A stretch of 64,000 nt of DNA from Rhyzopertha dominica (lineage: Eukaryota; Arthropoda; Insecta; Coleoptera; Bostrichidae), in NCBI GenBank assembly GCA_025024175.1, contig QCXZ01000064.1, positions 14,074,001-14,138,000 of the forward strand, in the 5' to 3' direction. The translations under genes were made by a program, and so were the position numbers. Numbering within the stretch: the stretch's first letter is position 1; the number at the start of each line of letters is the position of its first letter. Under the pieces are notes generated by a model, which was not told the DNA's origin, made no database searches, and worked only from the letters and a program-made list of their open reading frames with translations. Positions 1 to 12,768 of this stretch are shown one piece after another.

Positions 1-2369
1 TTTTAGACTACATAGATGCTTAACTTTCAGTTTAATCCTGCTAAATGCTTTTTTATTAAAAAAACAACAGCAATATTACTGTTAGAGGAAAGTCAACTAT
101 AAGTATACAGACCACAAAACAGCTAAAGATCATACCCGCACAATTAACAATTGTTTAACCTTGCATTTAGAACGATAGTGCACCTGGGCAATGACTGACC
201 ATTAAGTGCCTTTAGACAAAAAGGTACCGTTACATTTAAAACTGTAGAAGAATGATTCAATGCCAGAAGTGCCACAAAATGGTTGCTTGGGGGGGGGGGC
301 GAATGCGTTAAAGTTACTTATAAAATATACTATGTTACAGCAACGTGCTGTGCTGATGTGAAAATAAATGCAGAATATGTTTTAAAGCGGTAGTTGACAA
401 GAAACCAGGTGCTATTTATCATTGCACTTGTTTACGGCCTGCAGTAATAGGATGGTTAGCGTTCTATAAACATACTGGGGCATTATGCTCCTAAGTCGAA
501 TATTTTTCATTGACTGGTAACGATTACTGCTGAACAATATAATCAAGTACTTTTTAATAGTACATGGTAACTTTTTTAGGTAGGGTATATTCCCTGCACT
601 TCTCCAACGCAGTGAAATAAAAGTACTGCTGGAAAAGGCGTTCAGTATATGTCAAGTAATTTGATTTTAGAACGAGAAGCGCCAGTTGTGGAGTTTGTCA
701 ATAAGTGTGATTTCCTGGAAATTTGCTGTACTGAAAATTAAAATTATCGAGTTATTTTAAGAGGGGCGTTTACATAGATCGAATCGGCTCATTTTAAGCA
801 CCTACCGTTTTAGATCTTACCGAGTTATTCGAAACTTTTTCGAAGTGAAATTTCGACATGGCAATGACAAAAGATGTAGCTACAACGTAGAGTTCGAGTT
901 TTTTCTGAATTTGATACAGTAATGTAAATATTTGTTGTTATATTTTGCTTAAAAATGCGTATTTTTGGCGAGCTATTTCTCGAAAACTAAGGCACATAAA
1001 CAAAAAATTCGAACTCCACGTTGTAGCTACATATTTCTTTGTACACCAAAAACATGAGCACGATAAATGAGTAAAAACATTCAAAAAATCTAAAACCGCA
1101 AACCGTTTCGCACGAGAGCAGAATGCGAATGCCCATCCCCACCAGGTCCGTCGCGTGGTATCCACTGAACAGTGAGGCTAAGATACAATCCTGTCGGGAA
1201 TGATCGAGCGGTATACGATCTATTCCGATATGACTGGATTTCTAAGATTGTATGTCTAATTAGTAATTACACGGGACAAGTTTAATGTTAAAAGCTCTTT
1301 CACATTAATTTACTGTCTGCCTAAGCAATAGGGAGGCGGAAGGAAAATTGTTATAAAAGTTCCTACAGAAATCATGCAGTTAGAATGAAATGTTATATAG
1401 TTCATATTTACAGAAATAAATGGGTTATTCCACATTTTGAATAACCTGGTATAATATCATAGTAAGTTACTAATATCATGCTTACTTTTTTATGCACACC
1501 CTACAGTCAGCAATTTTCTGAATAATAGTTTAGCCCGTCTGTTGCTCGTACGATCTTTGCGCGATGTCAACCTATCGGCTACCCTCTTACGTCCCATGTC
1601 CCGTTGGTAATATGGGTTGCATAATTTACATTTCTGCCCGATCGCTCCAAGTAAATATACAGTAAACAACATAAGTATTTTGCTCAAGTTTAACTTGGTG
1701 TGGCTTTATTAAACCTCCATGAATGTGATTTTGTGGTATATTCAAGTTCTACAAATAGATTCTTAAATATTATAGTTCCTTTTGATAAAGAGTTTTTCAC
1801 AGAAATTATCATACTTTGCAAAAATGATAACCATGTCCGTATGATGGCATCATAGGATATTTTATTTTAATCAAATCAAATTCTCAACGCTTTACTTACA
1901 AGAGCGATAAGCCGAGCCCGTAGATGTAGGGGTTTACCTTCTCAATATGTTGTTTCCTATGGTGTTGAGATTTATATCTTTATTGCATGTACTTTAAGGA
2001 TCACATGCGGTTTTGGAAGGATAGGCTCCGTGAATTTAAAAGAAACGAAAATCTTTAACGACGCGCTCAGGGACAAAAAGCACAGTAATTACTTATTACA
2101 ACTAACAAAAACAATTAAACTACTTACAATCATTGGTACTGCCATAGTATGCTGTAAAAATTATTTTTATTGTTTCAGAATACAACTTGAGCTAATGCAG
2201 CATCAAGTTTGATATGCTACTATGAAATGGAGACAACTAGCGGTGTTTCAGTGCCCTCTCCATATTTAATTCCGTATTTTAAACTCATTGCGTACTTTAC
2301 ATGTATGGATTTTTTCAAGTGGTCGGTAAAAATATGAAATATAAATCTATTAAGACAGGTTTAACTTAC
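1..2369 (-). other. Open 3' intron of the DPP-like gene
   Basis: Phase 1 intron sequence after the last recognised exon. I looked on the minus strand for the expected continuation (F/Y-x-E-(R/K)-Y-L-G and the terminal D-E-x-H / E-x-H blocks) and did not find it. The short minus-strand frames at 938-1165 and 1490-1687 show no family motif. A run of 11 G lies at 289-299. Nothing else is recognised. Confidence 0.6.
289..299 (+). repeat. G homopolymer (11)
   Basis: Run of 11 G in the open 3' intron. Two longer runs of 13 occur at 7459-7471 and 35639-35651. Confidence 0.95.
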
Positions 2370-2725
2370 TGTGATATCTCCAGTTGGTAATTGGTGAGAT
2401 GCTGACAGAGCAATTAAGCACTTGATGGAAGTCCTCCAACAGCATCATCGCCGACACGTATCCACCGTACCCTCTACCAGCGGCGCATATCTTTGTCCTG
2501 TCAATGAACTTAAACGTATCCCTCAAGTAAGTCACCACGGCCAGCTGGTCCTGGACTTCGATCGATCCTATCCTGTTCTGGATCTCGCGCCTCATCCTCT
2601 CACCCTGGAAGCCCGAACCCCTGGCGTCGATATGCGCTACTATGTAATTCCTTGTGCTTGCCAGATACCATGCCCAAGATAGTTTCCACTCACACGAAAC
2701 CGTCTGCGATCCAGGGCTGCCGTCG
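2370..2725 (-). CDS. Dpp10: DPP-like exon: alpha/beta-hydrolase domain with degenerate nucleophile elbow
   Basis: Residues 577-694. It opens at ttccttttcag/CGACGG in phase 2 and closes at ATCACA/GTAAGT in phase 1. It reads DGSPGSQTV, DARGSGFQGERMRREIQNR, DRTKICAAGRGYGGYVSA and SPITNWRYH. D-x-x-P-G-S-Q, D-x-R-G-S-G-F-Q-G and S-P-I-T are fixed landmarks of the family. At residues 659-664 the elbow is G-R-G-Y-G-G where active peptidases have G-W-S-Y-G-G, so the catalytic Ser (position 661) is Gly, as in DPP10-type proteins. The catalytic Asp and His would lie in the unseen C-terminal exon or exons. The coding sequence is otherwise intact, consistent with purifying selection on a non-enzymatic role. 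Confidence 0.95.
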
Positions 2726-5265
2726 CTGAAAAGGAATGAGGTCAATGCAAAAAAGTGCGATCGAGGACGAAACTACGCTAAGCTTTGCATCGTTCCAAAA
2801 CTTTTTGCTTGAGTGGATCTTAATATTGTGTGTAGTGTATTTGGTAAATTAGTAGAAAAGCTACGAAATTTGCCTTAATTGGTTTGAAGAGCAAATAGAA
2901 AACATACCTCAAGTGTTTAGAAATTATAATAAAAAAATGAGAAAATCTTGTGTTTCTCGCAATTACCGTGTGAGCTCACTTATTAGATACTGAAAACTCT
3001 TTAGACATTCATTACAGAGCTTTAGGCTTACACCCGAATCCTGCAATCTGAATGCATCGTTAGGTGACTGAAAAATTAGTATTTGAAGTGGGGGTGTAAA
3101 CTTTATTATCGATTAACGTGAGAACCAATGTGAAGTGGTAGAAAAAAATGCTGCCCTCTGTTGAGGAGTAATGGGGAATTTGCGCACTTTTTTATTGCGG
3201 CTAATAATATTGACATATAGATTATAGGAAATCATCCTGTGAAATAAATGTTGGTAGTGGGGAACCCTATAGGTCACAGGTTTTCAATGCCTGACATAAG
3301 TACACTGATCGGTGTTACAAGATCATGCGAATTAACTCAAGATTGTGGCGATATACTGCTTGCCTCGGAAAGTTGTAGCAACGAGCAGCGGTTATAACAC
3401 CGTAATAAAGCAACTGTAAATTAATGCTGCTACAGTTAAATATTTTACAAATATTCTGTGGACTATTTCGTGCAGTAATAAAGCCATGCAAAGTCTTTGG
3501 TATTTGGCTTGCATGTCATGTATAGTAGGGGAAACCCCAGCGCTTCTATTTCTTCAGTTGAGCATTATTGTTTAACAATCGCAGAAATGGTAACCTACAA
3601 ATACTGTATAGTCCTACTGTGTATAAATACGACCTTGTCAACACCAGAAAACTATACTCTGCGTTCTCAAAAGACCCGGATTTTTTAAAATAAATAAATC
3701 AAAACACCGAACTATTCCAGCACTTGTTATTCCGCTTACGCTAGCGAAAGACAAAAAAAGACAAAAGCTGGTTGACCTTTGACGTCTAAGTGCCATATTA
3801 GTATGACCATAATCTATGCATGTGTATTCTGCACAAATATGTGCGCGTTACCAAGCGAAGTTGTCAGTATCCAGTTCGAAGACGTCTAACGTGGTTATTT
3901 ATAGGTAACCCCTGACACTGACTAATAATATTATATTAGTCTTACTATTATATTTATAACCAAAATATACAGTTAATTTAATTAAAACGTAACGAGTGCA
4001 CCTTCGAAAATATTTATTTTATTTAAAATGAATAACGTAGTAAACAAAATTATGTGTTTTGAACACAAATAACTGCTTCCTGAAATCCAGCGTTCGTACA
4101 ATTCGTGGTAAATCGCCCATTTCGAAAAATAAGAAATAACTTGGTGTATTTTGACGTCACATTTGTTGCAAGAGCAGTGTTTTGTTCTCAAACTTTATGG
4201 TGATGTAATTAAAAAACGATTATAATAAACACAGAAAAGAATTATTATTTTTGTGCTTTAGAATAGAAGAATGCAATAAAAAAAAGTCATGAGAACTAGT
4301 TATTATTTTTTAGAACGATCTAGCTTATATCATCGATGTGAAGCTTGGTTTATTGGGATTAAGTGCTCGCTAAATGGAGGAGTTTCATTTTCTTTTATAT
4401 AGAAATTGCACTGTATGTTTTGCAAAGCAAAATTTGACTACAAACCTTTTCATAAGTTTTTTTTTAGTTAAAGCAACTTATTCCGAGTTATTCGTGGCGG
4501 AAAGCAGCTCAAGATTCTGCTGAATGGTCAAAACTACCCGCGATTCGAACTCCAATTCCGAGTGTAGATAGTTTAAAAAACAGGAAAATACTATTTATGC
4601 AGAATTTTATGTGGAAGAGTTTCCTTTCTATTAGCTTTTCTCGTCTAAAGAGTTGTTTAGGAGAACATTTCCAAAAAGGAGTGTTATATCTGAGGAGAAG
4701 GTGCGAACTTACTTCTCACCCTTACAACAGTCTCTAATCAAAATTGCAAAACTTCACAATTTTTTTTATCTTGGTTAGCTGGACTTGTAACCATAAAATG
4801 GAAATAAACTTACACAATAGACAAGTCCCATGTATTTTAAGAACAAAGGACATTAAAATTCATACGAGAAAATTTAAATATTTTTGGACCTATACTATTA
4901 CACTTTAGGATTATGGCAGCTCTTTCTGAAGTACCCTGCAAAGACCCGGAGAGCATTTTTTACGGTAAGGATGTATACTGATTATTTATTTCGGGATGCT
5001 CATTGATGAACATAGTTGATATTACAAACTCTTTGATAGAAGGTGACAAGTAATAATTACACTATTGTTCTGGCAAAGAAAAAGAATGACTTTCACACAA
5101 AATTACCGAATCGTCAAACTTATTTTAGAACGTCTTTTCATGGAATGCGTAAAGTTATGATGATCAGTATAGCTTATGGTACATAATGCAGCAATTTTTT
5201 TCTAAATACTTCTGAACGATAAATTTACAACTAGCAAGGCATACTAAAAATTTTGTTTTGCTTAC
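2726..5265 (-). other. Intron of the DPP-like gene
   Basis: A 2.5-kb AT-rich intron between the last two coding exons seen. The open frames here (for example 3982-4191) are short and show no recognisable motif. No repeat or RNA gene was identified. Confidence 0.6.
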
Positions 5266-5739
5266 ACAATTAAAATCATCGGAAAGGTAACATCTTCGTA
5301 CTCCCTCAGCACAGGCGGCAGGAAGAGCCTGACTTGCGCTCTATAACCATCTTCAATTTCAACCTGAATGTTCTTCACCTGCGGTGCTGAAATATAGGCC
5401 ACGATATTTCTGAGCGTTCTAGCGTTGTTAAGCACAGCCAGTCTAACATTTGTGGCCGTCTCTACGAGGAACAGAACAGGCACGGATGGACCCAAACATT
5501 CTTGCACGTAGTACTTGTATGTTAGGCTGAATATCACATTGTTGAATTCGCAGTTATAGTGCGCTAGCATCGTTTTATTTAAGATGGTCTCATTGGTTTC
5601 CTCTAAGTCGTAGAAGGTGGAGTTGAAGTCCAGCTTGGGGTGGCAGGTGAGGCATGTCCATGGTTGAGAGGAGTTAGTATCCCCGATCTTGAAGAGGTGA
5701 CGAGTGCCTGGTTGCTCCTCGATGGTGGCAAGGGCGTAT
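5266..5739 (-). CDS. Dpp10: DPP-like exon: last propeller blades into hydrolase domain
   Basis: Residues 419-575. It opens at tatctgaccag/ATACGC in phase 2 and closes at AATTGT/GTAAGC in phase 2. It reads YALATIEEQPGTRHLFKIG, a CLTC pair, a CEF...CLGPSVPV segment, and ends FPMILIV where the alpha/beta-hydrolase core begins. The paired C-L-x-C, the C-x-G-P-x-V-P strand and the P-x-(V/I)-E-x-x-x-(I/V)-E-(D/I) linker are the family's cysteine-rich blade and hinge. Sequons NSS, NST, NET and NKT are present. At 474 bp it is the longest coding exon in the window. A degenerate mariner element begins only about 320 bp upstream in the adjoining intron. Confidence 0.94.
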
Positions 5740-6058
5740 CTGGTCAGATATAGAAAGAATTAAAATTCGCAATAATTTATGGTGAGGTAAAAATAAAACT
5801 ATACGGCCTCCAAAGACCCGAGATTCCTCAGCTGGCCAAGTGAAGTGTGAGTATGAATTATGAAATAATAAAAACTTATTTTCTGCTTGACACCATACAT
5901 TTATTGTCATTAAAGAGTGTTTGTTATTATTTGATGTGATGATGGACTGCAACAAATTAAAAATCGAAACTGTCATTAAATTTATTTCTTACTCAGGAAG
6001 GGATTTCTCTTCAAAGCATCAGAGTTTCGGGTGCAGTGTAGCGGGTAGATTAATCTTA

Positions 6059-7178
6059 CGAGGCATATTTTTCAACTAAGGGGCCGTTTGCGTATAAATA
6101 TTGACGAATCAGAACAAAGTTTTACGCATACAACGCCATCTATTAAATGTCCGCGGAGCCATGTGATTGTGTTGTTTCAGTTGTCGTTTACTAGTTATCA
6201 AATGGAGTCAACAATGTCCGCGACCATCGTCGATCGCGCGAGTCGCGAAATGTAAGCAGTGAGTCGCTTTTGTGTGCAAAAGGATCCCCAGCCGCTCTAA
6301 TTCACAAGGAGTTTTGACCTGTTCATGGACCAGCTGTAATGAGTGGAGGAAAGGTTAAACAATGATATCGACTAATGTGCACGAAGAAAAGCGGCAGGCC
6401 CAGTGTCCTGAGTTATTCTGTCTGGACTCCAGACCGATGAACTCGTTCAACAGGTGGACCAAGAGCTTCCATCTGATCAACGATTGACAATTAGTGCTCT
6501 AGCTGATGGATCATATTCGAGATCGTTACGGAAAAGCTTGGATATCACAAATCGTGTGCAAGGTAGGTACTAATATTTCTTACGCACCAGTATAAAGGGC
6601 AAAGAATATCAAGTGGACGGAAGTTTTTGGATCGTTATCGACAAAACGATGATTGCTTGTTTTTTCATATTGTTACGGGTTATGGGATGCGGATATCCTA
6701 CAACACTCCTGAAACCAAACAACACTGCAGTGGTGCCATTCAAAACACAAAATTAGGCAATCTCCTGACACGACTCGGAAAATGATGGTAACTACTTTCT
6801 GGCATAACAAGGGCGTTCTTTTTGTTGAATTTATGGAACATGGGACTACAATTACAGCTGCTAAGTACAGCGAAACGCTCACTAACCCGAGGCGTACACG
6901 GGAAACTGTCAGCGGGAATAGTCCTCCGCCGCAATGGTCGTCACCACACAGCTGCCACAACCAACGAGAAGATTCACGATCTTCGTTGGGAACTTTTAGA
7001 CCACCCTACACTTCGAGAACGACCATTATGAACTGGTTCAATTCCCAGGATGAGAACTTTATTTTTCGTGCTAAAAGTGCTTAGACTTAAAACGACGATT
7101 ATGTGGAGAACTGCGAATAAAATATTTTTTTAACGAACACTCTTTTAATGACAAGACGGCCCTTTACGATATGCCTCG
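6059..7178 (+). mobile_element. Degenerate mariner-like element (~1.12 kb) with terminal inverted repeats
   Basis: The ends are inverted: the left begins CGAGGCATAT then AAGGGGCCGT from 6059, and the right reads CGAGGCATAT then AAAGGGCCGT on the minus strand from 7178. The left flank is TA (6057-6058) and the right flank is CA (7179-7180), fitting a mutated TA duplication. Between them, in shifting plus-strand frames, are mariner transposase pieces: an HTH segment (DQRLTISALADG, about 6436-6580), FLDRYRQNDD and ITG-like VTGYG (about 6624-6690), TTFWHNKGVLFVEFMEHGT (6785 on), LSAGIVLRRNGRHHTA (about 6905), RWELLDHP and NSQDENF. All three catalytic Asp positions are lost. It lies antisense in the DPP-like intron. 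Confidence 0.85.
6436..7111 (+). pseudogene. Mariner transposase pseudogene
   Basis: Coding remnant of the element at 6059-7178. The order HTH, TGD region, W-x-x-K-G-V-L-x-x-(D/E)-F-M-E-H-G-T, H-T-A, D-H-P, N-S-Q is that of D,D34D transposases. At least three frameshifts separate the pieces. The first catalytic Asp (TGDE) is replaced (TGYG), and the HDNARPH motif reads RRNGRHH. The region after DHP that should hold S-P-D-L is degraded. No intact open frame exceeds 100 codons. Non-functional. Confidence 0.82.
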
Positions 7179-9048
7179 CATTAGGTATTACGTTGTAAAT
7201 AATTGAATAAAGTTATGTCGAACGCGGCAAATGCCATAACAACGATAGTGGTAATGGTGGCAGATATTTTTCTTTTAAATAAATAATTAATATAACATTA
7301 TTGAACTGTACAAATTGCGACTAAATGACTGCACGATACTGTTCTCGTGTAAACTGCTGAAAGTGTGTAAGTCTTAATTAGGAAGGTTTGGGGGTTCCTA
7401 ACAAATTGTTTAGGATCCGTAGGGTCCAGATATGATTACGATGGATTCAGAGGGAGATGGGGGGGGGGGGGCTAAGGGGTTCAAGGCCCTTCACATCCGG
7501 GTTGAGCCCTAGCAAATCTTAAATTATATATAATATTATCCTATTTCTTAGTATAACACTACCTAGAGTAAAATTTTCACCACCTATACTTACTCGACCC
7601 GTATAGTATTTCAATTTCTATAAGGTGTTTACCTGTCACTAAACAATTAAAATCATTCCCTTTAGCACCAGTTACAACAAAAGAACGTTATTTATATATC
7701 AATATCAGTCGTTTTAGGTTCACTAACTTGTCACACCTACAGGTGCCCCTAACTCCCATCAACAACCATATTCATTAGCAAGTACCTCATCGGAAGCTTG
7801 ATTTAGAAACTTTTCCATTTCTTTCTGATCAAATGCCTTCGCCTTCTTAGATTGATAGCATTCCAAATTACCTTTAAAAATCACAAACTAGGTCTTAGGC
7901 CTACCAAATTACATATACATATATGATTGCAACCAGCAAATTAATTACGAACTATCAAACCAATGCCTATTTTTTAAAAATAAATAGGGTGAAGTTAAGC
8001 ATCGAAAATGTAGATCATAAGGAAAGGGCAGGAAAGGCAACTCCTTGACGCAGCTGTTCTTTTTTTTTAGTTTTTTTCACTCGTATTTTAATATACTATT
8101 TTCCAAATATACAAATTTTGTTACTTTTCGCTAGATTACCATTACGTACATGTAGTGGGAAGCGCTACTTCTCTTCGTTAAAATCAATACAACCGTATCA
8201 TCGTATAACACTGACGGACGATACCAGTTGTAAAGTTTGTCTACTATGGCTGCCATGTATATTGATTGAGATAAATCTGGTAACTTACAACTTATCGAAG
8301 ATTTTAGTTATACGCTAAATAAGCAAAATAAAATTTTGTACGCTTTTTTAGTGTTTACCATAATAAAGCTTTCCCACAGTTGGGTCAAGCTGTTCCCAAA
8401 CCAGAATCCTAGATCCGCCACTGAGTGACGGAAGCGTGCGTTAAAGGAGACGTAGCATATCAACTAAATGGTTGCATTTAATGAGTTTGATAACAGGACT
8501 AATAGTGGATTTGCAAAAGGCTAGTACCTACCTACCTAAAACGAGCATTCTAAACACAATAGTTGGTTGTTGTCGGGTATGGTTCTAGGAAGGCAGAACA
8601 CGAAGAGTGGGAGGTACTTACAGGATGTCGGAGAAAAATCGCAGACCGCCTAGGTAGTCGTCTTAAGACTTTTAGCTCAAAAGAACCACTTCACTCCTGT
8701 AAGGGCACTTTCAGGCTAGTAGTTTACGAAGCAATGAAGGTCTATTGAGATATTAATCGTTTACTGCCGAATACAAGTTTTGGCCTTGTTTTCATATGGC
8801 TTTATCTATCTGGTGTTGATCTCCATTATTGGGTATCGACGTAACCGATAAGAGTGCTGGAGAAAACGAGCACTGTGGAATTGGGTATTCATGATAGTTG
8901 AACAAGCATGAGAAAGCGACATGGTACATTGTGGTGTGGTTAAATTTCGGTCGGAAAAGCATGTGCACTGCTCCGATGCGTTGGAATAATAGCAAGGGAG
9001 GTTATTTCTGATGGTAGTAGGTCACCTTTGGTCGTCTTCGGAAGCAAC
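7179..9048. other. Intron sequence, no gene recognised
   Basis: AT-rich intron between the mariner and a Tc1 remnant. A 13-base G run lies at 7459-7471. The stretch at 7380-7510 is somewhat richer in GC but matches nothing I recognise. The 61-codon frame at 8563-8748 has no family motif. Confidence 0.5.
7459..7471 (+). repeat. G homopolymer (13)
   Basis: Run of 13 G downstream of the mariner element. Confidence 0.95.
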
Positions 9049-9240
9049 AGTATTATAAGTATTACATCCACGAAGTAGTGGAAATACATCTATACTGCGT
9101 TAGAACTCTCCACAAACCATTTTTCGAACAAGGCAATGTACTACCGCATGTAGCCAGAGTTACTTTAGAAAATTTTGAACAGAACGTCAATTTGTTGCCA
9201 TGGCCAAAAAGATCTTTAGATTATTCTCCACAGACTCTAG
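9049..9240 (+). pseudogene. Tc1-like transposase remnant
   Basis: Plus strand reads YIHEVVEIHL, then FEQGNVLPHVARVTLENF from 9123, then VNLLPWPKRSLDYSP. This follows the Tc1 pattern F-Q-Q-D-N-A-x-P-H-x-A-R-V-x-x-x-F then V-L-P-W-P-(A/S)-x-S-P-D-L-x-P. The catalytic Asp of Q-D-N is Gly, and S-P-D-L-N-P is altered. It continues as broken frames to about 9330. No TIRs were found. A decayed DNA transposon inside the DPP-like intron. Confidence 0.7.
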
Positions 9241-12200
9241 CAGCTTCATGATGCTCTATAAACAGCGCGAAATGAGGCTTTAGGAGGAAATCGATAATCC
9301 GATTGGAGTCGATGGCCAGACGTGGTAATGAGTACTGTTCCGTAACCGGGAGGGTAGGTATCTTCACTGGTTGTTAGCACAAAAAAGAAACAACGTTCAA
9401 GAACTCGTTTATCCCACAAGTACAGGTAAGTATGTTTGAATGCGATGTAGTAAAGTTTACACCAGGTAATTATGAAACAAAATTACTGTGTAATAACAAT
9501 ACAAGCACTCGAAGGATAGAAACTCTAACATAGAATTCTGGTTAGACGTATTTTTATCTCCAGGTACATGCATGGTCGTTTTTGTTATGCGCTGGGCGCA
9601 AAAAGGAATGGGCTTGGAGGAACGGATGCCGACACCTGACTGAATACGAATTAGATTAAGAGGGAACCGATACAGTAGATTCAGCCACAGTATATACAAC
9701 AGCGTAGGGGCTCAATAGTTTATTAACTTGTTTATGTTGTTATGTTATTGCTCCATTCTAGTCAGTTCTTAAAAGGTTATTTTACCAAATCCGAGGTGAA
9801 TATTTTCTATTTCATAGATTAAGACTGGAAGAATAAAAATAAGAACCATCAAAGTGCATCACAGGCCATGGATACATACGCATAATGAACAGAAAGTAGA
9901 GACCAACACATCCAATTTAATGATACAGGCACCTACTTCCGTGCCACAAGGAAGCGTCCATTGCATAAGGCATAGTGATATAATAAAGTTTAATAAGACA
10001 ACATCTATATAAACCTCAACAATACTGACTGTGATCAACTATCGACCAGAAGAAAAAAAAGTAAAATTCTTAATGGAATACTCTGGTGAATCAGATCAAC
10101 TAAAACATGTGTAGATAAACGGACACCAATTAACTGTCTGAAAACCGGAGACTTTTACAAAAGTACTGTAGTGAACTTCCCCAGTACATGTAATGTTTAG
10201 GCTAACCAAAAGTTCTGAAGCTGTCGATACGTGGAAATAATTTGCAAATTATAGAAACAGTATTATTAGATTGGGGTATTATTGAGATCCCGCACACTTG
10301 TTGCAAGCTATTTATAATACAACCCCGGTACAAACTGCCGCCGCCTCCCGTAGTCCACACATGCCAGAAGCCCAGAGCTTATCACGTAAACTTCCCCCCA
10401 GTGCGAAAATCTAAAAGATTTAAAGTTTAAAAACTGGGTTCCCTGTTGCCCCTCATCGGGCAATGAGTAAAAAGAGAGTTTCTTTTCCGGTAACAAAAGA
10501 AAAGGTAGTAGTTGGAAATTTTAGAAGTCAAATCCCTACGCTGTGTTAAGAACCAAGTAAACCTCCGGGTACTTCTAGAATAGGATGTTAAGTGACATAA
10601 TAAACTAAAGCAGAAAGTGGCACCATGTGTCGTTCAGTTTACACCTAAATGTTTAGACATAATTTGTTAATTGTAAGTTTTGATAATTTGTTATTGTAAT
10701 GCGTTGAATTAAATCTTGCCAAAATTAACAGGGTATGTGAACCCCTAATTGGGAATGGTGTCAGCGTTAGATGTAAAGATGTAATACAAAAATTAATTTG
10801 ACTCATTTAAGTTCACTTTATTAATTAGAACATTTGGTAGGAACAGTAAACCCTCCCCTTATTACATTTGGTGACATAGATTTAGTCAGGTACTCATCTA
10901 CACAGTTTTATCTTTTTATTACTGTATCTTATTGTCATGCAGGACACATAAATAAACTAGACATTCAAGATAAAAATGTAGAAAATGTAAGATACCATCA
11001 GGAACAATAGAAAACTTTACTTGTGCATGTACAATAAAAGGACAACAAAAATTAAACAATCCTAGATCCCTTGATGCAACTACAGTGTACCGGTCGATAT
11101 ACGAGTATAATAAAAAAAAACAATGTTACATAATAGACGAGACATCATTATTTTAGTCAAGAGTGCCAAATATATGCAATACACTAAATATACCAAATTA
11201 TTCGAAAATAGCAATGCAAATGCATGTGAAACTTTATAGATTGAAATATCTAGACAAACCCCTACAAACCCAACGATGTTGCTGGAGGTTTTTCCTAACA
11301 TATGAGAGACCACGCAAAGAAGAACTCATTACCGGATTGGGAAGCGAACTATTCGCAGCACATCAGTACTCAGCTATAGATTGAGTCAGCGTAACTCCGA
11401 TTCTTAAGAAGAGATGCGTTTCATTTTAAAATTGGAACCTTTCCTCTGTAGCAATGAAAAAGTATTCCCGTGACGTTTTATTATTTCAAGTTATTCAGAA
11501 TAACTGTAATCTGTAGTATATTGCAACTGAGTTAAGTACGTATGTTAATGTAGAATCAATCTTCAAGATTATTTTTGTATTAACTATACTTACTGATTTT
11601 ATAGAGTACGTAAATAAATCGCAAAAAAGCTGACACAGAGTATATAATACTAAATTCGTATAGTTTATGTAAAGGTTGAGGTCACGGAGCTAATTGTTTC
11701 TGCAAAAAGTTCTAAAATTTGGGAGATTCATAAACACTAAAGTATACGTAATTTAGTAACTTTTTCATACAGCTTCTCTTTCGACATTAATTAGTATTTT
11801 GTTACGGAAGACTGCGATATAGGAGGAAATCTCGCTGCTAGTTATAGCTTTTAGAATGGGCTATTCTTGTACATCGCTTATTTGAGGAGCTGCTATGGCG
11901 TTAATAGGTATCGATTTACATGATGTTACGCTAAAGTGCTAATGGCTATGCATTGACCCATAAAAATGAGGGTTGTTTTAAATAAAATGGGTTGCTGTAG
12001 CAAAGGGTAAAGATGTTTTGTAGGCTTATTTGTATGTTATACTTTTATGAAGTAGACTTTTTAATCCAAGCATTACCTGCATAACAGATCAAGGCAGATC
12101 TAAAGTACATAAGAGAGAAAGTTGTAAATAAACTGGAAACTTAACAGCGTAATTGTTGATATGGCCAATGTTTACAATTCATTGTTCATTCTAACAAAAA

Positions 12201-12556
12201 AATTCTTACACTGTATCTGTAAGGTGGCACGGAACATTTCCTAGATACTCATTAATTACAGGAACTTGTTGTTAGTTGAAGTTAATATGTATTACATACG
12301 TAAAACACACTTCACTGCGCGTACTCCATTACTCCTGTTAGCAGCATATTAAATTTAAAAGCATACGCAATTAAGTTAAAAGCGTCTAAGTGTAAATCAA
12401 TAATGATAAGTAACCTCAATACTAATTAAAGAGGATAATTTAATAATAACTCCTGCTAACCTTGGTATGAAACATGTGTAGCGATTGAATTTTGTGTCTA
12501 AATAAGCGATGATTTTAATTTTAATTTTAATCACTTTAAAAACAGCTTGTACTCAC
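9241..12556. other. Intron sequence, no gene recognised
   Basis: AT-rich. A short plus-strand stretch near 9930-9965 reads TSVPQGSV, similar to the G-V-P-Q-G-S-V motif of LINE reverse transcriptases, but its flanks do not support a call. The slightly GC-richer block at 10300-10460 is unassigned. Confidence 0.45.
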
Positions 12557-12768
12557 ATCAAATGATTTTCTTCGTCCCACGCCAATATTCTAGTTAATTC
12601 GAAAGGCCCGTGTGTTAGTGGTACCACGTTGCCGTCAAATAGCTGACATGCGTGCATGTAGTGTCCGTTTTCTCCATCCTGGACCGGAAGTCTTACTAAT
12701 GCTTGAGCACCGTTATAAGAAAACACCGGGTGGAAAATGGGTTCCTTGCTTTCCTTTTCTATGTGGAA
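12557..12768 (-). CDS. Dpp10: DPP-like exon: beta-propeller (late blades)
   Basis: Residues 348-417. It opens at gttttcttacag/TTCCAC in phase 0 and closes at TTGAT/GTGAGT in phase 2. It reads FHIEKESKEPIFHPVFSYN, then a strand with LVRLPVQDGENGHYMHA, then PLTHGPFELTRILAWDEEN. The E-P-x-F dyad and the L-T-x-G-x-x-x-(L/V)-T-x-I-L-A-(W/Y)-D-E block are diagnostic of the DPP4/6/10 propeller. The terminal AT joins A of the next exon as Ile. No frame damage is seen. Confidence 0.93.

Noticed and set aside
1..2369. C-terminal exon or exons of the DPP-like gene
   Set aside because: No minus-strand frame carries the expected YLG, D-E-K/E-x-H or terminal F-F-x-E/D motifs; I prefer to place them outside the window.
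8563..8748. Small gene or LINE fragment in the 61-codon frame
   Set aside because: No recognisable motif, no splice or start context, and ordinary for random open frames here.
9925..9970. LINE reverse transcriptase from TSVPQGSV
   Set aside because: Only one eight-residue match; neither flank continues in any frame.
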